Source of the DNA: Novosphingobium chloroacetimidivorans
GTDB lineage: Bacteria; Pseudomonadota; Alphaproteobacteria; Sphingomonadales; Sphingomonadaceae
NCBI RefSeq assembly: GCF_014204535.1
Contig: NZ_JACHLR010000015.1
Location: forward strand, 1 to 64,000
Direction: 5' to 3'
Length of the DNA: 64,000 nucleotides
Below the pieces are notes generated by a model that was not told the origin of the DNA, did not search any database, and saw only the letters and a list, made by a program, of their open reading frames with translations. The position numbers and the translations under genes were made by a program. The first letter of the stretch is position 1; the number at the start of each line of letters is the position of its first letter. This document shows positions 37,072 through 46,106 of the stretch, piece by piece.

Positions 37072-38283
37072 ATGCGCGTCGCCTCGCTCGATCTCATCCG
37101 CGGCGTCGCGGTCCTCGGCATCCTGGCGATCAACATCGCCGGGTTCGCCGGGCCATCGATCGGCACGCTGAGCCCCAACCTGCCCACGCCCGGCGGCATC
37201 GGGAACGAAGCGGCCTACGCGTTCGGCTTCGTGCTGTTCGAGGGCAAGATGCGCGCGCTCTTCGCCATCCTGTTCGGGGCAGGCCTGGCGCTCTTCATCA
37301 ATCGCGTTGAGGCGCAAGGTCGCGACGGCGACCTCCTTCAGGCGCGGCGGCTGGGGTGGCTGCTGCTGTTCGGGGCCTTGCACTACTATCTGCTGTGGTG
37401 GGGCGACATCCTGTTCGCCTATGCCGCCTGTGGCCTGATCGTGCTGCTGCTCCACCGGCTGCCGCCACGGATGCTGGGCGCCGGCGCCGCCGCGCTGTTC
37501 GTGGTCATGCACCTGCCGGGCCTGCTCGCCAACCTGCCGATGGTCGACGCCGAAGAAGCCGTACGCCTGGGCACCGCCAATCCCGAGCAGACGGCGGCCG
37601 TCGCCCGCTACGGCGACTATCTCACAGCTGCCTTCCAGCGCGAGATGGAGCAGTACACCGGCGGCTACCTGCACATCCTGGCGACCAGGATGCAGGACCA
37701 TCCGCTTTGGCCGCTAGGGTCCGTGCGCGACGGCTTCGGCGAGTACGTCCCGCTGATGACGTTCGGCCTGCTCCTGCAGCGCAGCGGCTTTTTCGCCGGA
37801 GCCTGGCCGCTGCGCACAATGGCACTGCTGGGGAGCGGCGCGACGCTGGCCGGGTTGAGCGCTACCCTGCTGTCGCTTGGCTGGCTGTGGGAACGGCATT
37901 TCCCGCTGATCGCGATGGACACTTCGCTGCGCTATGGCCTGGCCCTGCCGCACCTGGTCACGGCGATCGGCTATCTCACCCTGCTGGTGCTGGCGACGCC
38001 ATGGCTGGGCCGCACCCGGATCGGCCAGCGGCTCGCGGCGGCGGGACGAATGGCCTTTTCCAATTACCTCGGAACCAGCCTGGTCATGACCGGGATCTTC
38101 TACGGCTGGGGCCTGGGCCTGTTCGGGCAAGTCGATGCCCTCTCACAATGGCTCTTCGTGCTGTTCGGCTGGGCGCTCATGCTGGGCTGGAGCGCGCCAT
38201 GGCTGCGGCACTGGCGGCGCGGACCGCTCGAATGGCTGTGGCGGTGCCTCACGGAAGGCAAGTTGCTCTCCAACCGCGCTTAA
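37072..38283 (+). CDS. DUF418 family membrane protein
   Basis: A 403-residue polytopic protein, N-terminus RVASLDLIRGVAVLGILAIN, which is the DUF418/YeiB signature, and FAILFGAGLALF in the next segment. About ten helices are predicted and the conserved DUF418 domain fills the C-terminal part (TRIGQRLAAAGRMAFSNYL). Function is not established; related acyltransferase-like folds suggest transfer to an envelope polymer. It starts 22 bases after the Sel1-SPOR gene and may share its transcript. Confidence 0.85.
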   Translation: MRVASLDLIRGVAVLGILAINIAGFAGPSIGTLSPNLPTPGGIGNEAAYAFGFVLFEGKMRALFAILFGAGLALFINRVEAQGRDGDLLQARRLGWLLLFGALHYYLLWWGDILFAYAACGLIVLLLHRLPPRMLGAGAAALFVVMHLPGLLANLPMVDAEEAVRLGTANPEQTAAVARYGDYLTAAFQREMEQYTGGYLHILATRMQDHPLWPLGSVRDGFGEYVPLMTFGLLLQRSGFFAGAWPLRTMALLGSGATLAGLSATLLSLGWLWERHFPLIAMDTSLRYGLALPHLVTAIGYLTLLVLATPWLGRTRIGQRLAAAGRMAFSNYLGTSLVMTGIFYGWGLGLFGQVDALSQWLFVLFGWALMLGWSAPWLRHWRRGPLEWLWRCLTEGKLLSNRA

Positions 38284-38285
38284 CT

Positions 38286-38310
38286 GCTATTGCGATCCAT
38301 TCGCACGTGA
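38286..38310 (+). promoter_or_regulatory. Palindrome upstream of bfd (possible iron-regulator site)
   Basis: TGCGA-TCCAT-TCGCA (38291-38305) is a perfect inverted repeat with a 5-base centre. A second half-site TTGCGATTCG lies 20 bases downstream. It is placed 33 bases upstream of the bfd start, and the layout resembles Fur-type 19-mers reported for alphaproteobacteria. Assignment to Fur is inference. Confidence 0.4.
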
Positions 38311-38337
38311 GTATATTGCGATTCGAGAGGAACACGC

Positions 38338-38577
38338 ATGTACGTCTGCATCTGCAACGCGATACGGGACTGCGAACTGCGGCAGGCGGCGCGCACCTGC
38401 CGCGGCGATGCGGAAAGCCTCTACACCGCGATCGGCCGCCCGCCCCAGTGCGGCCAGTGCCTGGAAGAGGCAGCAGACATCATCGATGAAGAGAGGATGT
38501 CCGCGCTGCTTCCGGTGCCAGCATCCATGACTGCCACGCTCGCCAAGGAGGGCCGCTTCCAGAGCATCGCCACCTAA
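38338..38577 (+). CDS. bfd: Bacterioferritin-associated ferredoxin Bfd
   Basis: A 79-residue 2Fe-2S protein that donates electrons to bacterioferritin to release stored iron. Cluster ligands are C4 and C6 (YVCICNAI) and C38 and C41 (QCGQCLEE), the BFD-like [2Fe-2S] spacing. It sits directly upstream of bfr and is slightly longer than the E. coli protein (64 residues) at its C-terminus. Both genes are probably iron controlled. Confidence 0.93.
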   Translation: MYVCICNAIRDCELRQAARTCRGDAESLYTAIGRPPQCGQCLEEAADIIDEERMSALLPVPASMTATLAKEGRFQSIAT

Positions 38578-38607
38578 GCGCGAATCACTCTCACGTTGCT
38601 ACGGCCA

Positions 38608-38638
38608 CTCCGTGAAGCTAAGGACCCGCTTCACGGAG
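38608..38638 (+). promoter_or_regulatory. Perfect 10-bp inverted repeat just upstream of bfr ribosome binding site
   Basis: CTCCGTGAAG (38608-38617) and CTTCACGGAG (38629-38638) are exact inverted copies with an 11-base loop. The ribosome binding site AAGGAG begins at 38641. No T tract follows, so it is not a standard terminator. It could be an attenuating mRNA hairpin, a protein site, or a processing signal between bfd and bfr. Confidence 0.5.
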
Positions 38639-38656
38639 CGAAGGAGTATATACGCC

Positions 38657-39157
38657 ATGAAGGGCGATCCCCAGGTCATCGACTTCCTGAACAAGGCGCT
38701 CCTCAACGAGCTGACCGCCATCAACCAGTACTGGCTGCACTACCGCATGCTGGAGCATTGGGGCGTCAAGAAGCTGGCCGACTACGAGCGGCACGAGTCC
38801 ATCGACGAGATGAAGCACGCCGACGTTCTGGCAGAGCGCATCCTGTTTCTTGACGGACTCCCGAACTTCCAGGCCCTTGGCAAGCTGCGCGTCGGCGAGA
38901 ACGTGGAGGAAGTGCTCAAGGCCGACCTCGCGCTGGAGCACGACGCGCTCCCGCTGCTCAAGGAAGCGATCGCCCACTGCGAGGCGGTGCGCGACTACAT
39001 CAGCCGCGAGATCTTCGAGCGTATCCTCGAGAGCGAGGAAGAGCATGTCGACTTCCTGGAAAAGCAGTTCGACCTCATCAAGCTGATGGGCATCCAGAAC
39101 TACATCCAGCTCAACAGCCCCTCGGCCGGCGAAGGCAGCACCGACACGGGCGCCTGA
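38657..39157 (+). CDS. bfr: Bacterioferritin
   Basis: A 166-residue 24-mer ferritin. Ferroxidase ligands are visible: Glu18 ([16 protein letters not shown]), Glu51 and His54 (IDEMKHAD), Glu94, and Glu127 with His130 (ESEEEHVDF). The haem-ligating Met is Met52. AAGGAG at 38641-38646 is ten bases upstream of the ATG. It stores iron and works with the preceding Bfd. Confidence 0.97.
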   Translation: MKGDPQVIDFLNKALLNELTAINQYWLHYRMLEHWGVKKLADYERHESIDEMKHADVLAERILFLDGLPNFQALGKLRVGENVEEVLKADLALEHDALPLLKEAIAHCEAVRDYISREIFERILESEEEHVDFLEKQFDLIKLMGIQNYIQLNSPSAGEGSTDTGA

Positions 39158-39184
39158 GCGCTCGCAGGACGTTTGAAAGAACAG

Positions 39185-39415
39185 CGTCGTCCCGGGCTCG
39201 ACCCGGGACCGGTTGCAACATCTCGCGAACTATCGGTAACGCCAATTCATCGTCGCCCCCGCGAAGGCGGGGTCCCGCTCCTTTGATCTAGCGCCAGCAT
39301 AGTAGAACAAGCGGGGCCCTCGCCTTCGCGGGGGCGACGAGTGGGTCGAACCAAGCGCCCCGCGCTCGCGCCTCATCACTGCCGAGACCGGTCCCGGGTC
39401 AAGCCCGGGACGACG
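39185..39415. repeat. Nested composite of two palindromic repeat families
   Basis: The outer pair is family B: TCCCGGGCTCGACCCGGGA (39190-39208) and TCCCGGGTCAAGCCCGGGA (39392-39410), inverted. The inner pair is family A: GTCGCCCCCGCGAAGGCGGG (39252-39271) and an inverted copy near 39320-39338. The layout is B-A-A'-B', so the whole 231 bp can fold as one large palindrome. It lies in the gap between the convergent bfr and S9 peptidase genes. Confidence 0.85.
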
Positions 39416-39434
39416 CGACGTCACCTGCTGGCGT

Positions 39435-41507
39435 CTATTTCACCCGGTACCTGTCGAACCACGCCAGGATCGCCGCGGCTTTGGCCGCCGATTGCGAGGG
39501 CCGTGCCGTCAGTCCGCCGTGGCTGGCGCCCGGCACCTTCACCAGCGCCGTCGGCACGCCCTTGATCTGCAACGCGGCGTAGTACTGCTCGGACTCGCTC
39601 ACCGGAGTGCGGTAATCCTCCGAGCCCACGACCACCAGCGTCGGCGTCTTGACGTTGCCCACCAGGCTGAGCGGCGAGCGGCTCCAGTAGCTCATGGGAT
39701 CCTCCCAGGGCTTCTTGTCGAACCAGTAGCGCGAGGTGAAGGTCGTCGCATCCATGGTCAGCGCCTCGCTGATCCAGTTGATCACCGGCTTCTGCGAAGC
39801 GGCCGCCTTGAAGCGGTCGGTCTTGCCCACGATCCAGGCGGTGAGCACGCCGCCGCCCGAGCCGCCGGTCACGAACAGGTTGTTCGGATCGGCGACACCA
39901 TCGGCGATCGCGGCATCGACCGCGGCCATGAGGTCGTCGTAATCCGTACCCGGATAGGCCCGGTCGATCAGGTTGGCGAACTCCTCGCCATAGGACGTGC
40001 TGCCGCGCGGGTTGGTGTAGAGCACGGCATAGCCATGCGCGGCATAGAGCTGGTTGTCGGTCGAGAATGCCGGGCCGTATGCCGAGTTCGGGCCACCATG
40101 GATCTCCAGGATCAGCGGCACGCGCTGGCCGGGCTGCAATCCAGGCGGTGTGACAAGCCACGCATCGATCGCGCGGCCATCAGGTGCCGTCACCGGCAGC
40201 TTGCGTACCGGCGCCAAGGCCTTGGCCGATTTCCAGTTGGCGTTGAGGTTCGTCAGTCTTCGCCCTTCGACGTACACATCGGCGGGCGCGTCCGTGCCAC
40301 CCGCGGTATAGGCGACCTTGCCGCCGTTCGAGACGCTGAACTCGCCGCCGGTATAGGGCCTGTCGTAGTGCGATCCGCCGGTCAGCCCGTCCGCCACCAG
40401 GCGCACCGAGCCATCGAGCCCTACACGCGCGACGCGCTTCTTGCCGTGATCGTCGTACGAGACGTAAAGCTGCGAGTTGCCGACCCAGCGCACCGTCTCG
40501 ATCGAGCGGTCAAGTCCGGCCGTCAGCGGCCGCACGCCGGTGCCGTCCGCATTCATGACGTAGAGCTCGGTGTTCTCGTAGCTGCGATTGACGTCGTCGA
40601 AGCCGAGGTAGGCCACGTGCTTGCCATCGGGCGAGACCATCGCCTCGCCATCCGGACCCTGGCGCGATGTCAGCGCGGTCACCGCGCCGCTCGCCACATC
40701 GACTGCATAGACCTCCGAGTTGTTCGCCTCGCGCTGCCACTCGGGACGTCGGTTGCCCGAGAACACGATCCTGGCGCCATCAGGGCTCCACGAGAGCGGG
40801 CCGGCATCGTCGTAGTCGCCGAAGGTCACCTGGCGCGGCGCGCCGCCTTCGGCCGGGACCACGAAGACATGATCGAAGCCGGGCTTGGCGTAGCCACCAC
40901 CATCCGCGCGATAGGCGACGCGGTCGATCACCTCCAGCTCGTCGGCCCACTTGGCGCCTTCGGGCTTCTCCGGCGCTTCTCCCAGCTTCAGCCCCTCTCC
41001 CGGCACCCGCATGGTGTAGGCGATGCTCCGGCCATCGGGTGACCAGGCAAGGCTGCCGGGGCTGTCCGGCAGGCCGGTCACCTTCACGCTGCGATCGGTG
41101 TCGACCCACATGACATAGAGCTGCGCCGCACCCTCGCCGTCCGACGACACGTAGGCCAGTCGCCTGCCATCGGGCGACCAGCGCGGCGACCGGTGCGAGC
41201 CCTTGCCGGCGACCAGCGGCGTCTGCCGGCCGCTTGCGAGATCGACCAGCCAGATCGTCGGCACTTCCTTGTCGGTCATCACGTCTGCCGTCATGCGCAC
41301 GTAGGCGACGCGCGAGCCATCCGGGCTGATCTGCGGATCTGTCGCGCCCACGAGCCCGAACAGGTCCGAGCCGCTGAAGCTGCGGTTCGTCCCCGCCGGC
41401 GTCGCGGCCTGCTGCGTGGCGGAGGCAGTCTCCTGCGCCTGCGCGGTGGCGAGTGGGACCATGATAATGGCGCTCGCCGCCAACAGGAGTGCTTGGGAAC
41501 GGCGCAA
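39435..41507 (-). CDS. Secreted S9 family peptidase (prolyl oligopeptidase-type)
   Basis: A 690-residue serine peptidase. A signal peptide (ALLLAASAIIMVPLATAQA) is followed by a WD40-like beta-propeller (repeats such as LAWSPDGRSIAYTM) and a C-terminal alpha/beta hydrolase domain. The nucleophile is Ser in TGGSGGGVLTAW, the Asp is in VVGSEDYRTPVSE, and the His is in PGASHGGLTA. The start is TTG 41507 with GGAG six bases before it; the open frame runs far upstream antisense to the AI-2E gene and is not real. Likely periplasmic. Confidence 0.9.
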   Translation of the reverse strand: MRRSQALLLAASAIIMVPLATAQAQETASATQQAATPAGTNRSFSGSDLFGLVGATDPQISPDGSRVAYVRMTADVMTDKEVPTIWLVDLASGRQTPLVAGKGSHRSPRWSPDGRRLAYVSSDGEGAAQLYVMWVDTDRSVKVTGLPDSPGSLAWSPDGRSIAYTMRVPGEGLKLGEAPEKPEGAKWADELEVIDRVAYRADGGGYAKPGFDHVFVVPAEGGAPRQVTFGDYDDAGPLSWSPDGARIVFSGNRRPEWQREANNSEVYAVDVASGAVTALTSRQGPDGEAMVSPDGKHVAYLGFDDVNRSYENTELYVMNADGTGVRPLTAGLDRSIETVRWVGNSQLYVSYDDHGKKRVARVGLDGSVRLVADGLTGGSHYDRPYTGGEFSVSNGGKVAYTAGGTDAPADVYVEGRRLTNLNANWKSAKALAPVRKLPVTAPDGRAIDAWLVTPPGLQPGQRVPLILEIHGGPNSAYGPAFSTDNQLYAAHGYAVLYTNPRGSTSYGEEFANLIDRAYPGTDYDDLMAAVDAAIADGVADPNNLFVTGGSGGGVLTAWIVGKTDRFKAAASQKPVINWISEALTMDATTFTSRYWFDKKPWEDPMSYWSRSPLSLVGNVKTPTLVVVGSEDYRTPVSESEQYYAALQIKGVPTALVKVPGASHGGLTARPSQSAAKAAAILAWFDRYRVK

Positions 41508-41675
41508 ATCGGGTCTCCGAACGAGGGCTTCGGCGGCAGAGTGCAACGCCCTTGCGACGAAATCCAGTGCCGCGATCGCGGGTCCTGAGCTTGCCGCCTG
41601 CGGCACACGCCGGCCCTCCCGATCCCAACGCTTCGCCGCTTCCCTAGTCCGGCGCCTGCTCCTAAGGTCTGCCGC

Positions 41676-42797
41676 ATGACCGACGGCGAACACCGCAGCT
41701 TCCGCTTCGAGGACGGCACCTTCATGGGGGTGGTCCTGGTGGTCACCCTGCTGTTCGCCTGGCTGATCTCGTCCTACTTCGGCGCGATCCTGTGGGGGTT
41801 GGTCGCGGCGATCCTGTTCGAGCCCGCGACGCAGCGACTGGCCGAGCGCCTCAATGGCCGCAAGAGCCTCGCTGCCGCGTTGGTGCTCCTGCTGATCCTG
41901 GCGCTGATCGTCATGCCCGCCCTGCTGCTCGGCTCCAGCCTCGTGCAGGAAGCAGCGACCCTCTACGAGCGAATCCGCAGCGGTCAGCTCGACATCCCGA
42001 ACATGCTGAACCACCTGCGCGACGCCCTGCCGACGACCGTGCGCCGCTTCGTCGATCGCCAGGGCTGGTCGGACTTCGACTCGCTGCGCCGCATGCTCGG
42101 GTCGGGCGTGGCGAACGGCTTGCAGGACATCGCCTCGCGCGCGCTGCTGGTCGGGCAGAGCGCGCTGAGCTTCCTCGCCGCCATGGGCGTCATGCTCTAC
42201 CTCACCTTTTTCCTGCTTCGCGATGGGCGGCGCTATGGCGATCTCATCCGCACCGCCCTGCCGCTGCGGACCGCCACGCGCGACCGGCTGATCGACCACT
42301 TCGTCGTGGTGGTGCGTGCCACCATGAAGGGCACGGTCGTGGTCGCGCTGGTGCAGGGCTTGCTCGGGGGCGTGATCTTCTGGTCGCTGGGGATCGAGGG
42401 CGCGCTGCTGTGGGGCACGATGATGGGCTTCCTCTCGCTCCTGCCCGCCGTGGGCACCGGCATCGTCTGGGTGCCCGTCGCCATCTACCTCCTGGTGAGC
42501 GGCGCGTGGATCAAGGGCGCGATCATGATCTTCTGCGGCGTCTTCGTCATCGGCCTGGTAGACAACCTGCTGCGCCCGATCCTGGTGGGGCGCGACACGC
42601 GCATGCCCGACTTCGTGGTGCTGATCGCCACGCTCTCGGGTCTGGAGCTGTTCGGGCTGAGCGGCTTCATCGTCGGCCCCGTCATCGCCGCCTTGTTCAT
42701 CGCCGTTTGGAACATGGCGATCGAGCAACGCGCGCCGGCGATGGCGGAACTCGCGACCACGGTGCCCGACGAGGACACTCCCGGTCGGCACGCCTGA
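41676..42797 (+). CDS. AI-2E family transporter (PerM/YdiK-like)
   Basis: A 373-residue inner-membrane permease with about eight helices. The family signature in the last third is GLLGGVIFWSLGIEGALLWG, followed by LPAVGTGIVWVPVAIYLL and VGRDTRMPDFVVLIATLSGL. Members move AI-2, sodium ions or amphipathic molecules; the substrate is not predictable. It is divergent from the S9 peptidase gene. Confidence 0.9.
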   Translation: MTDGEHRSFRFEDGTFMGVVLVVTLLFAWLISSYFGAILWGLVAAILFEPATQRLAERLNGRKSLAAALVLLLILALIVMPALLLGSSLVQEAATLYERIRSGQLDIPNMLNHLRDALPTTVRRFVDRQGWSDFDSLRRMLGSGVANGLQDIASRALLVGQSALSFLAAMGVMLYLTFFLLRDGRRYGDLIRTALPLRTATRDRLIDHFVVVVRATMKGTVVVALVQGLLGGVIFWSLGIEGALLWGTMMGFLSLLPAVGTGIVWVPVAIYLLVSGAWIKGAIMIFCGVFVIGLVDNLLRPILVGRDTRMPDFVVLIATLSGLELFGLSGFIVGPVIAALFIAVWNMAIEQRAPAMAELATTVPDEDTPGRHA

Positions 42798-42876
42798 TTG
42801 CTGGCGCGCGTCCAAAGTGTGACGGCATTTTGACAAGATGCTGGTGCAAGCAACCGTGATTGCCTAGGAGCGCCCC

Positions 42877-43587
42877 GTGCCCAAGCTCACGCGCCCCGCC
42901 CTTTCCTGCCTTGCCGCGCTGCCGGCGATGGTTTCGCTGCCGGCTTTGGCCGCGCAGGAAGACGAGCAGCTCTGGCTGCAGACCAACGTGCATGTGCCGC
43001 TGGACAGCGGCACCCGCGTCACGCTGGAGCAGATCGCCCGCTTCGGCGACCGGCCTGACGGGCTCTACACCACCGAGTTCGGGGCCTTGTTCGGCCAGAA
43101 GATTTCCAAGTCGCTGGAGTTCGGCTTCGGCTATCGCCATGTCGCCTTCCACAACGGCAACACCAATCGAGACGAAGACCGCTTTCGCCAGCAGGTGATC
43201 GGCACTTTCGGCCGCTTTTCGACCCGCTTGCGCCTGGACGAGCGCTTTCATCCCGGCGGCGACGAGATCGGCTTCCGTCTGCGACCGCTGGTGCGTTACA
43301 ACCATCCGCTGAACGACAAGGGCCTGGTCCTGTTCGTCAGCCACGAAAGCTTCATCATTCCGAACACCACGCGCTGGGGCCAGCGCCGCGGTTACGAGCG
43401 GATGCGAAACCAACTGGGCTTCGCCGTGCCTCTGTCCGCCAAGGCGAATGCCGACATCTCCTACCTCAACCAGTATCGCCTGGCCCGCGGCGGCGCGCGG
43501 GCACAGATGGACCACGCACTGAGCCTTCAGCTGACCATCAACCTGGCCGCCAAGAGCAAACGAGCCGACCTCCACCAAGGCGACTGA
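42877..43587 (+). CDS. DUF2490 family outer-membrane-type protein
   Basis: A 236-residue exported protein (signal peptide cleavage after SLPALA). The DUF2490 domain opens EDEQLWLQTNVHVPL and continues as alternating strands (EFGFGYRHVAFHNG, RLRLDERFHPGGDE) typical of a small beta-barrel. Function unknown. The GTG start at 42877 is supported by GAGCG upstream. It is convergent with the DUF4142 gene. Confidence 0.85.
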   Translation: MPKLTRPALSCLAALPAMVSLPALAAQEDEQLWLQTNVHVPLDSGTRVTLEQIARFGDRPDGLYTTEFGALFGQKISKSLEFGFGYRHVAFHNGNTNRDEDRFRQQVIGTFGRFSTRLRLDERFHPGGDEIGFRLRPLVRYNHPLNDKGLVLFVSHESFIIPNTTRWGQRRGYERMRNQLGFAVPLSAKANADISYLNQYRLARGGARAQMDHALSLQLTINLAAKSKRADLHQGD

Positions 43588-43598
43588 CCCGGATGCAA

Positions 43599-43632
43599 GA
43601 AGGGGAGGAAGTCTTGCGGCCCCCTCCCCTTC
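43599..43632. terminator. Bidirectional terminator hairpin between DUF2490 and DUF4142 genes
   Basis: GAAGGGGAGG (43599-43608) and CCTCCCCTTC (43623-43632) form a perfect 10-bp stem with a 14-base loop. A T run (TTTTT, 43640-43644) follows on the plus strand after a short gap. Confidence 0.6.
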
Positions 43633-43652
43633 TCAGCGTTTTTCCGCGAAGA

Positions 43653-44207
43653 TTACTGGGCCAGGCCGGCCGGGACCATCTGCTTGGCGTGAGTGAGGTG
43701 GCGCTCTACCACGGGCACGGCGGTGGCGGCGACCTGCTTGAGCGCAACGTCGGTGCCGTCGGTCGCGTAACCCTTGTGCAGCGCCCAGGCGGCCTGGTGC
43801 GCGGCGGCCTGCTGCTGCAGGTAGAGGTCGTCGAAGCTGGCCTTGGGCGCCTTCTTCAGCAGCGCGATCTTGGCGGCGTTCTCGGATGACAGCTTGGTGG
43901 ACGGGCGCGCGATCGTGCGGTCGTCGTTCTTCAGCGCGGCCATCAGCGCCTTGGTGGTCTGCGTGTGATCGGCGATCATCTCACGCGCGAAGCTCTTCAC
44001 GTCGTCGCGCTTGCTGCGGGTGAGCGCGAGCTTGCTCGACTGGACCTCGTACATGTCCGAATCCGCGGCGATCTTCACGTAGTCCGTCGCCGAGGTGCCC
44101 GTCAGCGGCGAGACGCCGGCGTCGGACGCTGTGAGAGTACCCTGGGCAAACGAGGGCGAGGCGATCGAGAGGGCAAGTGCACTTGCAAGAATAGCTTTGC
44201 GAAACAT
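43653..44207 (-). CDS. DUF4142 family exported protein
   Basis: A 184-residue secreted helical protein (signal peptide ending SIASPSFA). The DUF4142 four-helix layout is seen in YVKIAADSDMYEVQSSKLAL, VKSFAREMIADHTQTTKAL and AAHQAAWALHKGYA. The regularly placed His and Glu recall a ferritin-like metal-binding fold, though no binding site is proven. Start ATG 44207. Confidence 0.88.
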   Translation of the reverse strand: MFRKAILASALALSIASPSFAQGTLTASDAGVSPLTGTSATDYVKIAADSDMYEVQSSKLALTRSKRDDVKSFAREMIADHTQTTKALMAALKNDDRTIARPSTKLSSENAAKIALLKKAPKASFDDLYLQQQAAAHQAAWALHKGYATDGTDVALKQVAATAVPVVERHLTHAKQMVPAGLAQ

Positions 44208-44421
44208 CAAGTTTCTTCCTTTGACAGCAACTGGCGCAGAACGGCCGTGGCAATCGAAAGGTTCCAGCTTGACGATGCTATGACTTGAGCACCCTGCGAT
44301 GGTACTGGCGAAACGAAAGTAGCGCCTCTGCGCCTCTCCGAAGGTACCCGAGCCTGACGTAAGACGTGCAACTTGCATCAAGGTCCGCAGAGGGGCCTCC
44401 GCATAGCACTCCGCCCCGCCG

Positions 44422-45795
44422 TCAGCCTTTGGCGAACGGGTTCTTGGGGCTGCGCAGCGTCAGTCGGATCGGCACCGCGTCGAAGCCCAATTCACGCCGT
44501 ATGCCGTTGATCAGATAGCGCTTGTAGCTTTCGGGCAGCGAATCGAGCCGGGTGCCGAACAGCACGAAGCCGGGTGGCCGGGTCTTGGCCTGCGTGATGT
44601 AGCGCAGCTTGATCCGCTTGCCGCCCGGCGCCGGCGGGGGATTGGCGTTCAGCGCATCGTCGAACCAGCGGTTGAGCGCGGCGGTGGGCACGCGGCGGCT
44701 CCATGCCTCGCGAATTTCGAACGCGGCCTTGATCATTTCGTCCAGGCCCTTGCCGGTGCGCGCGGACACGGCCAGCAGCGGCACGCCGCGCACTTGCGCC
44801 AGCCCTTCGTCAAGCGCGCCGCGGATGCCCTGGAACAAGCTGGACGCGCCCTCGGCCACGTCCCACTTGTTGATCGCGATCATCAGCGCACGGCCTTCCT
44901 CCAGCACCATGGACGCGATCTTGAGGTCCTGGTGCTCCAGCCCGCGCGTGGCGTCGAGCAGCAGCACGACGACCTCGGCGAAGTCGACCGCATGGCGCGC
45001 ATCGGCGACCGAAAGCTTTTCCAGCTTCTCGACCACGTTGGCCTTCTTGCGCATGCCGGCGGTGTCGATCAGGCGGACAGGGCGCACCTCGCCGTTCTGT
45101 TGCGTCCATTCCCAATCGATCGCGATCGAGTCGCGGGTGATGCCCGCTTCCGGCCCGGTGAGCAGGCGATCCTGGCCGAGCAGCTTGTTGATCAGCGTCG
45201 ACTTGCCCGCATTCGGACGACCGACGATGGCGAGCTTGAGGGGACCGCGCAGCAGCGCCTCCTCGTCGAACTCCTCGTCCTCCTCCTCGACCTGCAACGG
45301 CTCAAGGTGCGGCACCAGCGCTTCGAACAAGTCGCCCATGCCTTCGCCATGCTCGGCGGAGATCGCGACGGGATCGCCCATGCCGAGCGAATACGCCTCC
45401 AGCAAGCCGCTCTCGCCGGCGCGCCCTTCGGCCTTGTTGGCAAGCAGGATGATGGGCACTTTGGTGCCGCGCAGCCAGCGGGCGATCTCTTCGTCCAGCG
45501 GCGTGAGCCCGGCGCGCGCGTCCATCACGAACAGCGCGACCTCGGCGGTTTCCAGCGCAGCCTCGGTCTGCTGGCGCATGCGGCCCGGCAGGCTTTCGGC
45601 GTCCTCGTCCTCCCAGCCCGCGGTGTCGACGATCTGGAACTTGAGGCCCAGCAATTCGGCATCGCCGAACCGCCGGTCGCGCGTGACGCCGGGCTGGTCG
45701 TCGACAAGCGCGAGCTTCTTGCCGACCAGTCGGTTGAACAGCGTGGACTTGCCGACATTGGGTCGGCCGATGATGATCACCTGGGGTGCTGGCAT
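44422..45795 (-). CDS. der: Ribosome biogenesis GTPase Der (EngA)
   Basis: A 457-residue protein with two GTPase domains followed by a KH-like domain, needed for 50S assembly. G1 motifs are GRPNVGKSTLFN (residues 8-19) and GRPNAGKSTLIN; G3 motifs are DTAGWED and DTAGMRKK; G4 motifs are ANKAEG and INKWD. An acidic linker (EEEDEEFDEEALLRG) joins the two. The KH part ends IRLTLRSPKNPF. Length is standard. Confidence 0.97.
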   Translation of the reverse strand: MPAPQVIIIGRPNVGKSTLFNRLVGKKLALVDDQPGVTRDRRFGDAELLGLKFQIVDTAGWEDEDAESLPGRMRQQTEAALETAEVALFVMDARAGLTPLDEEIARWLRGTKVPIILLANKAEGRAGESGLLEAYSLGMGDPVAISAEHGEGMGDLFEALVPHLEPLQVEEEDEEFDEEALLRGPLKLAIVGRPNAGKSTLINKLLGQDRLLTGPEAGITRDSIAIDWEWTQQNGEVRPVRLIDTAGMRKKANVVEKLEKLSVADARHAVDFAEVVVLLLDATRGLEHQDLKIASMVLEEGRALMIAINKWDVAEGASSLFQGIRGALDEGLAQVRGVPLLAVSARTGKGLDEMIKAAFEIREAWSRRVPTAALNRWFDDALNANPPPAPGGKRIKLRYITQAKTRPPGFVLFGTRLDSLPESYKRYLINGIRRELGFDAVPIRLTLRSPKNPFAKG

Positions 45796-46106
45796 GATCG
45801 GCGGGACGTGGCGGTTTGTGCCGGTCTTGGCAAGTCCCGCGCTCCGGCTGCGTCATGGCGGGCGCGCGAACCTCGCCCGAAACGGATCGTTTGCCGCTGG
45901 ATCGCGGCCACCAATGCAGTGCAGCCGATTCTATGCGGCAAAGATGGCTGCGGATCAGCAGGGTTAATGGGGGCAAGATGGCGGTCTGTGACCATCAAGC
46001 CGGCACGAAACTGCCATTGCACGGCAATATCTTGCCGCGGCGTTTACCCTTGCTGGATACCATGCCTGTCAGAGTAGCCCTAACCAGCCGGTGCGATTAA
46101 GGGCGC
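45796..46106. other. Divergent intergenic region between der and the CHAP gene
   Basis: About 310 bases with no credible gene. It must hold the der promoter (leftwards) and the CHAP gene promoter (rightwards). I see no repeat or palindrome. Confidence 0.5.

Noticed and set aside
39185..39415. CRISPR array
   Set aside because: The repeats are inverted, of two types, and not regularly spaced with unique spacers.
41508..42836. Upstream extension of the S9 peptidase frame
   Set aside because: It is antisense to the AI-2E transporter gene; a TTG with ribosome binding site at 41507 starts the signal peptide.
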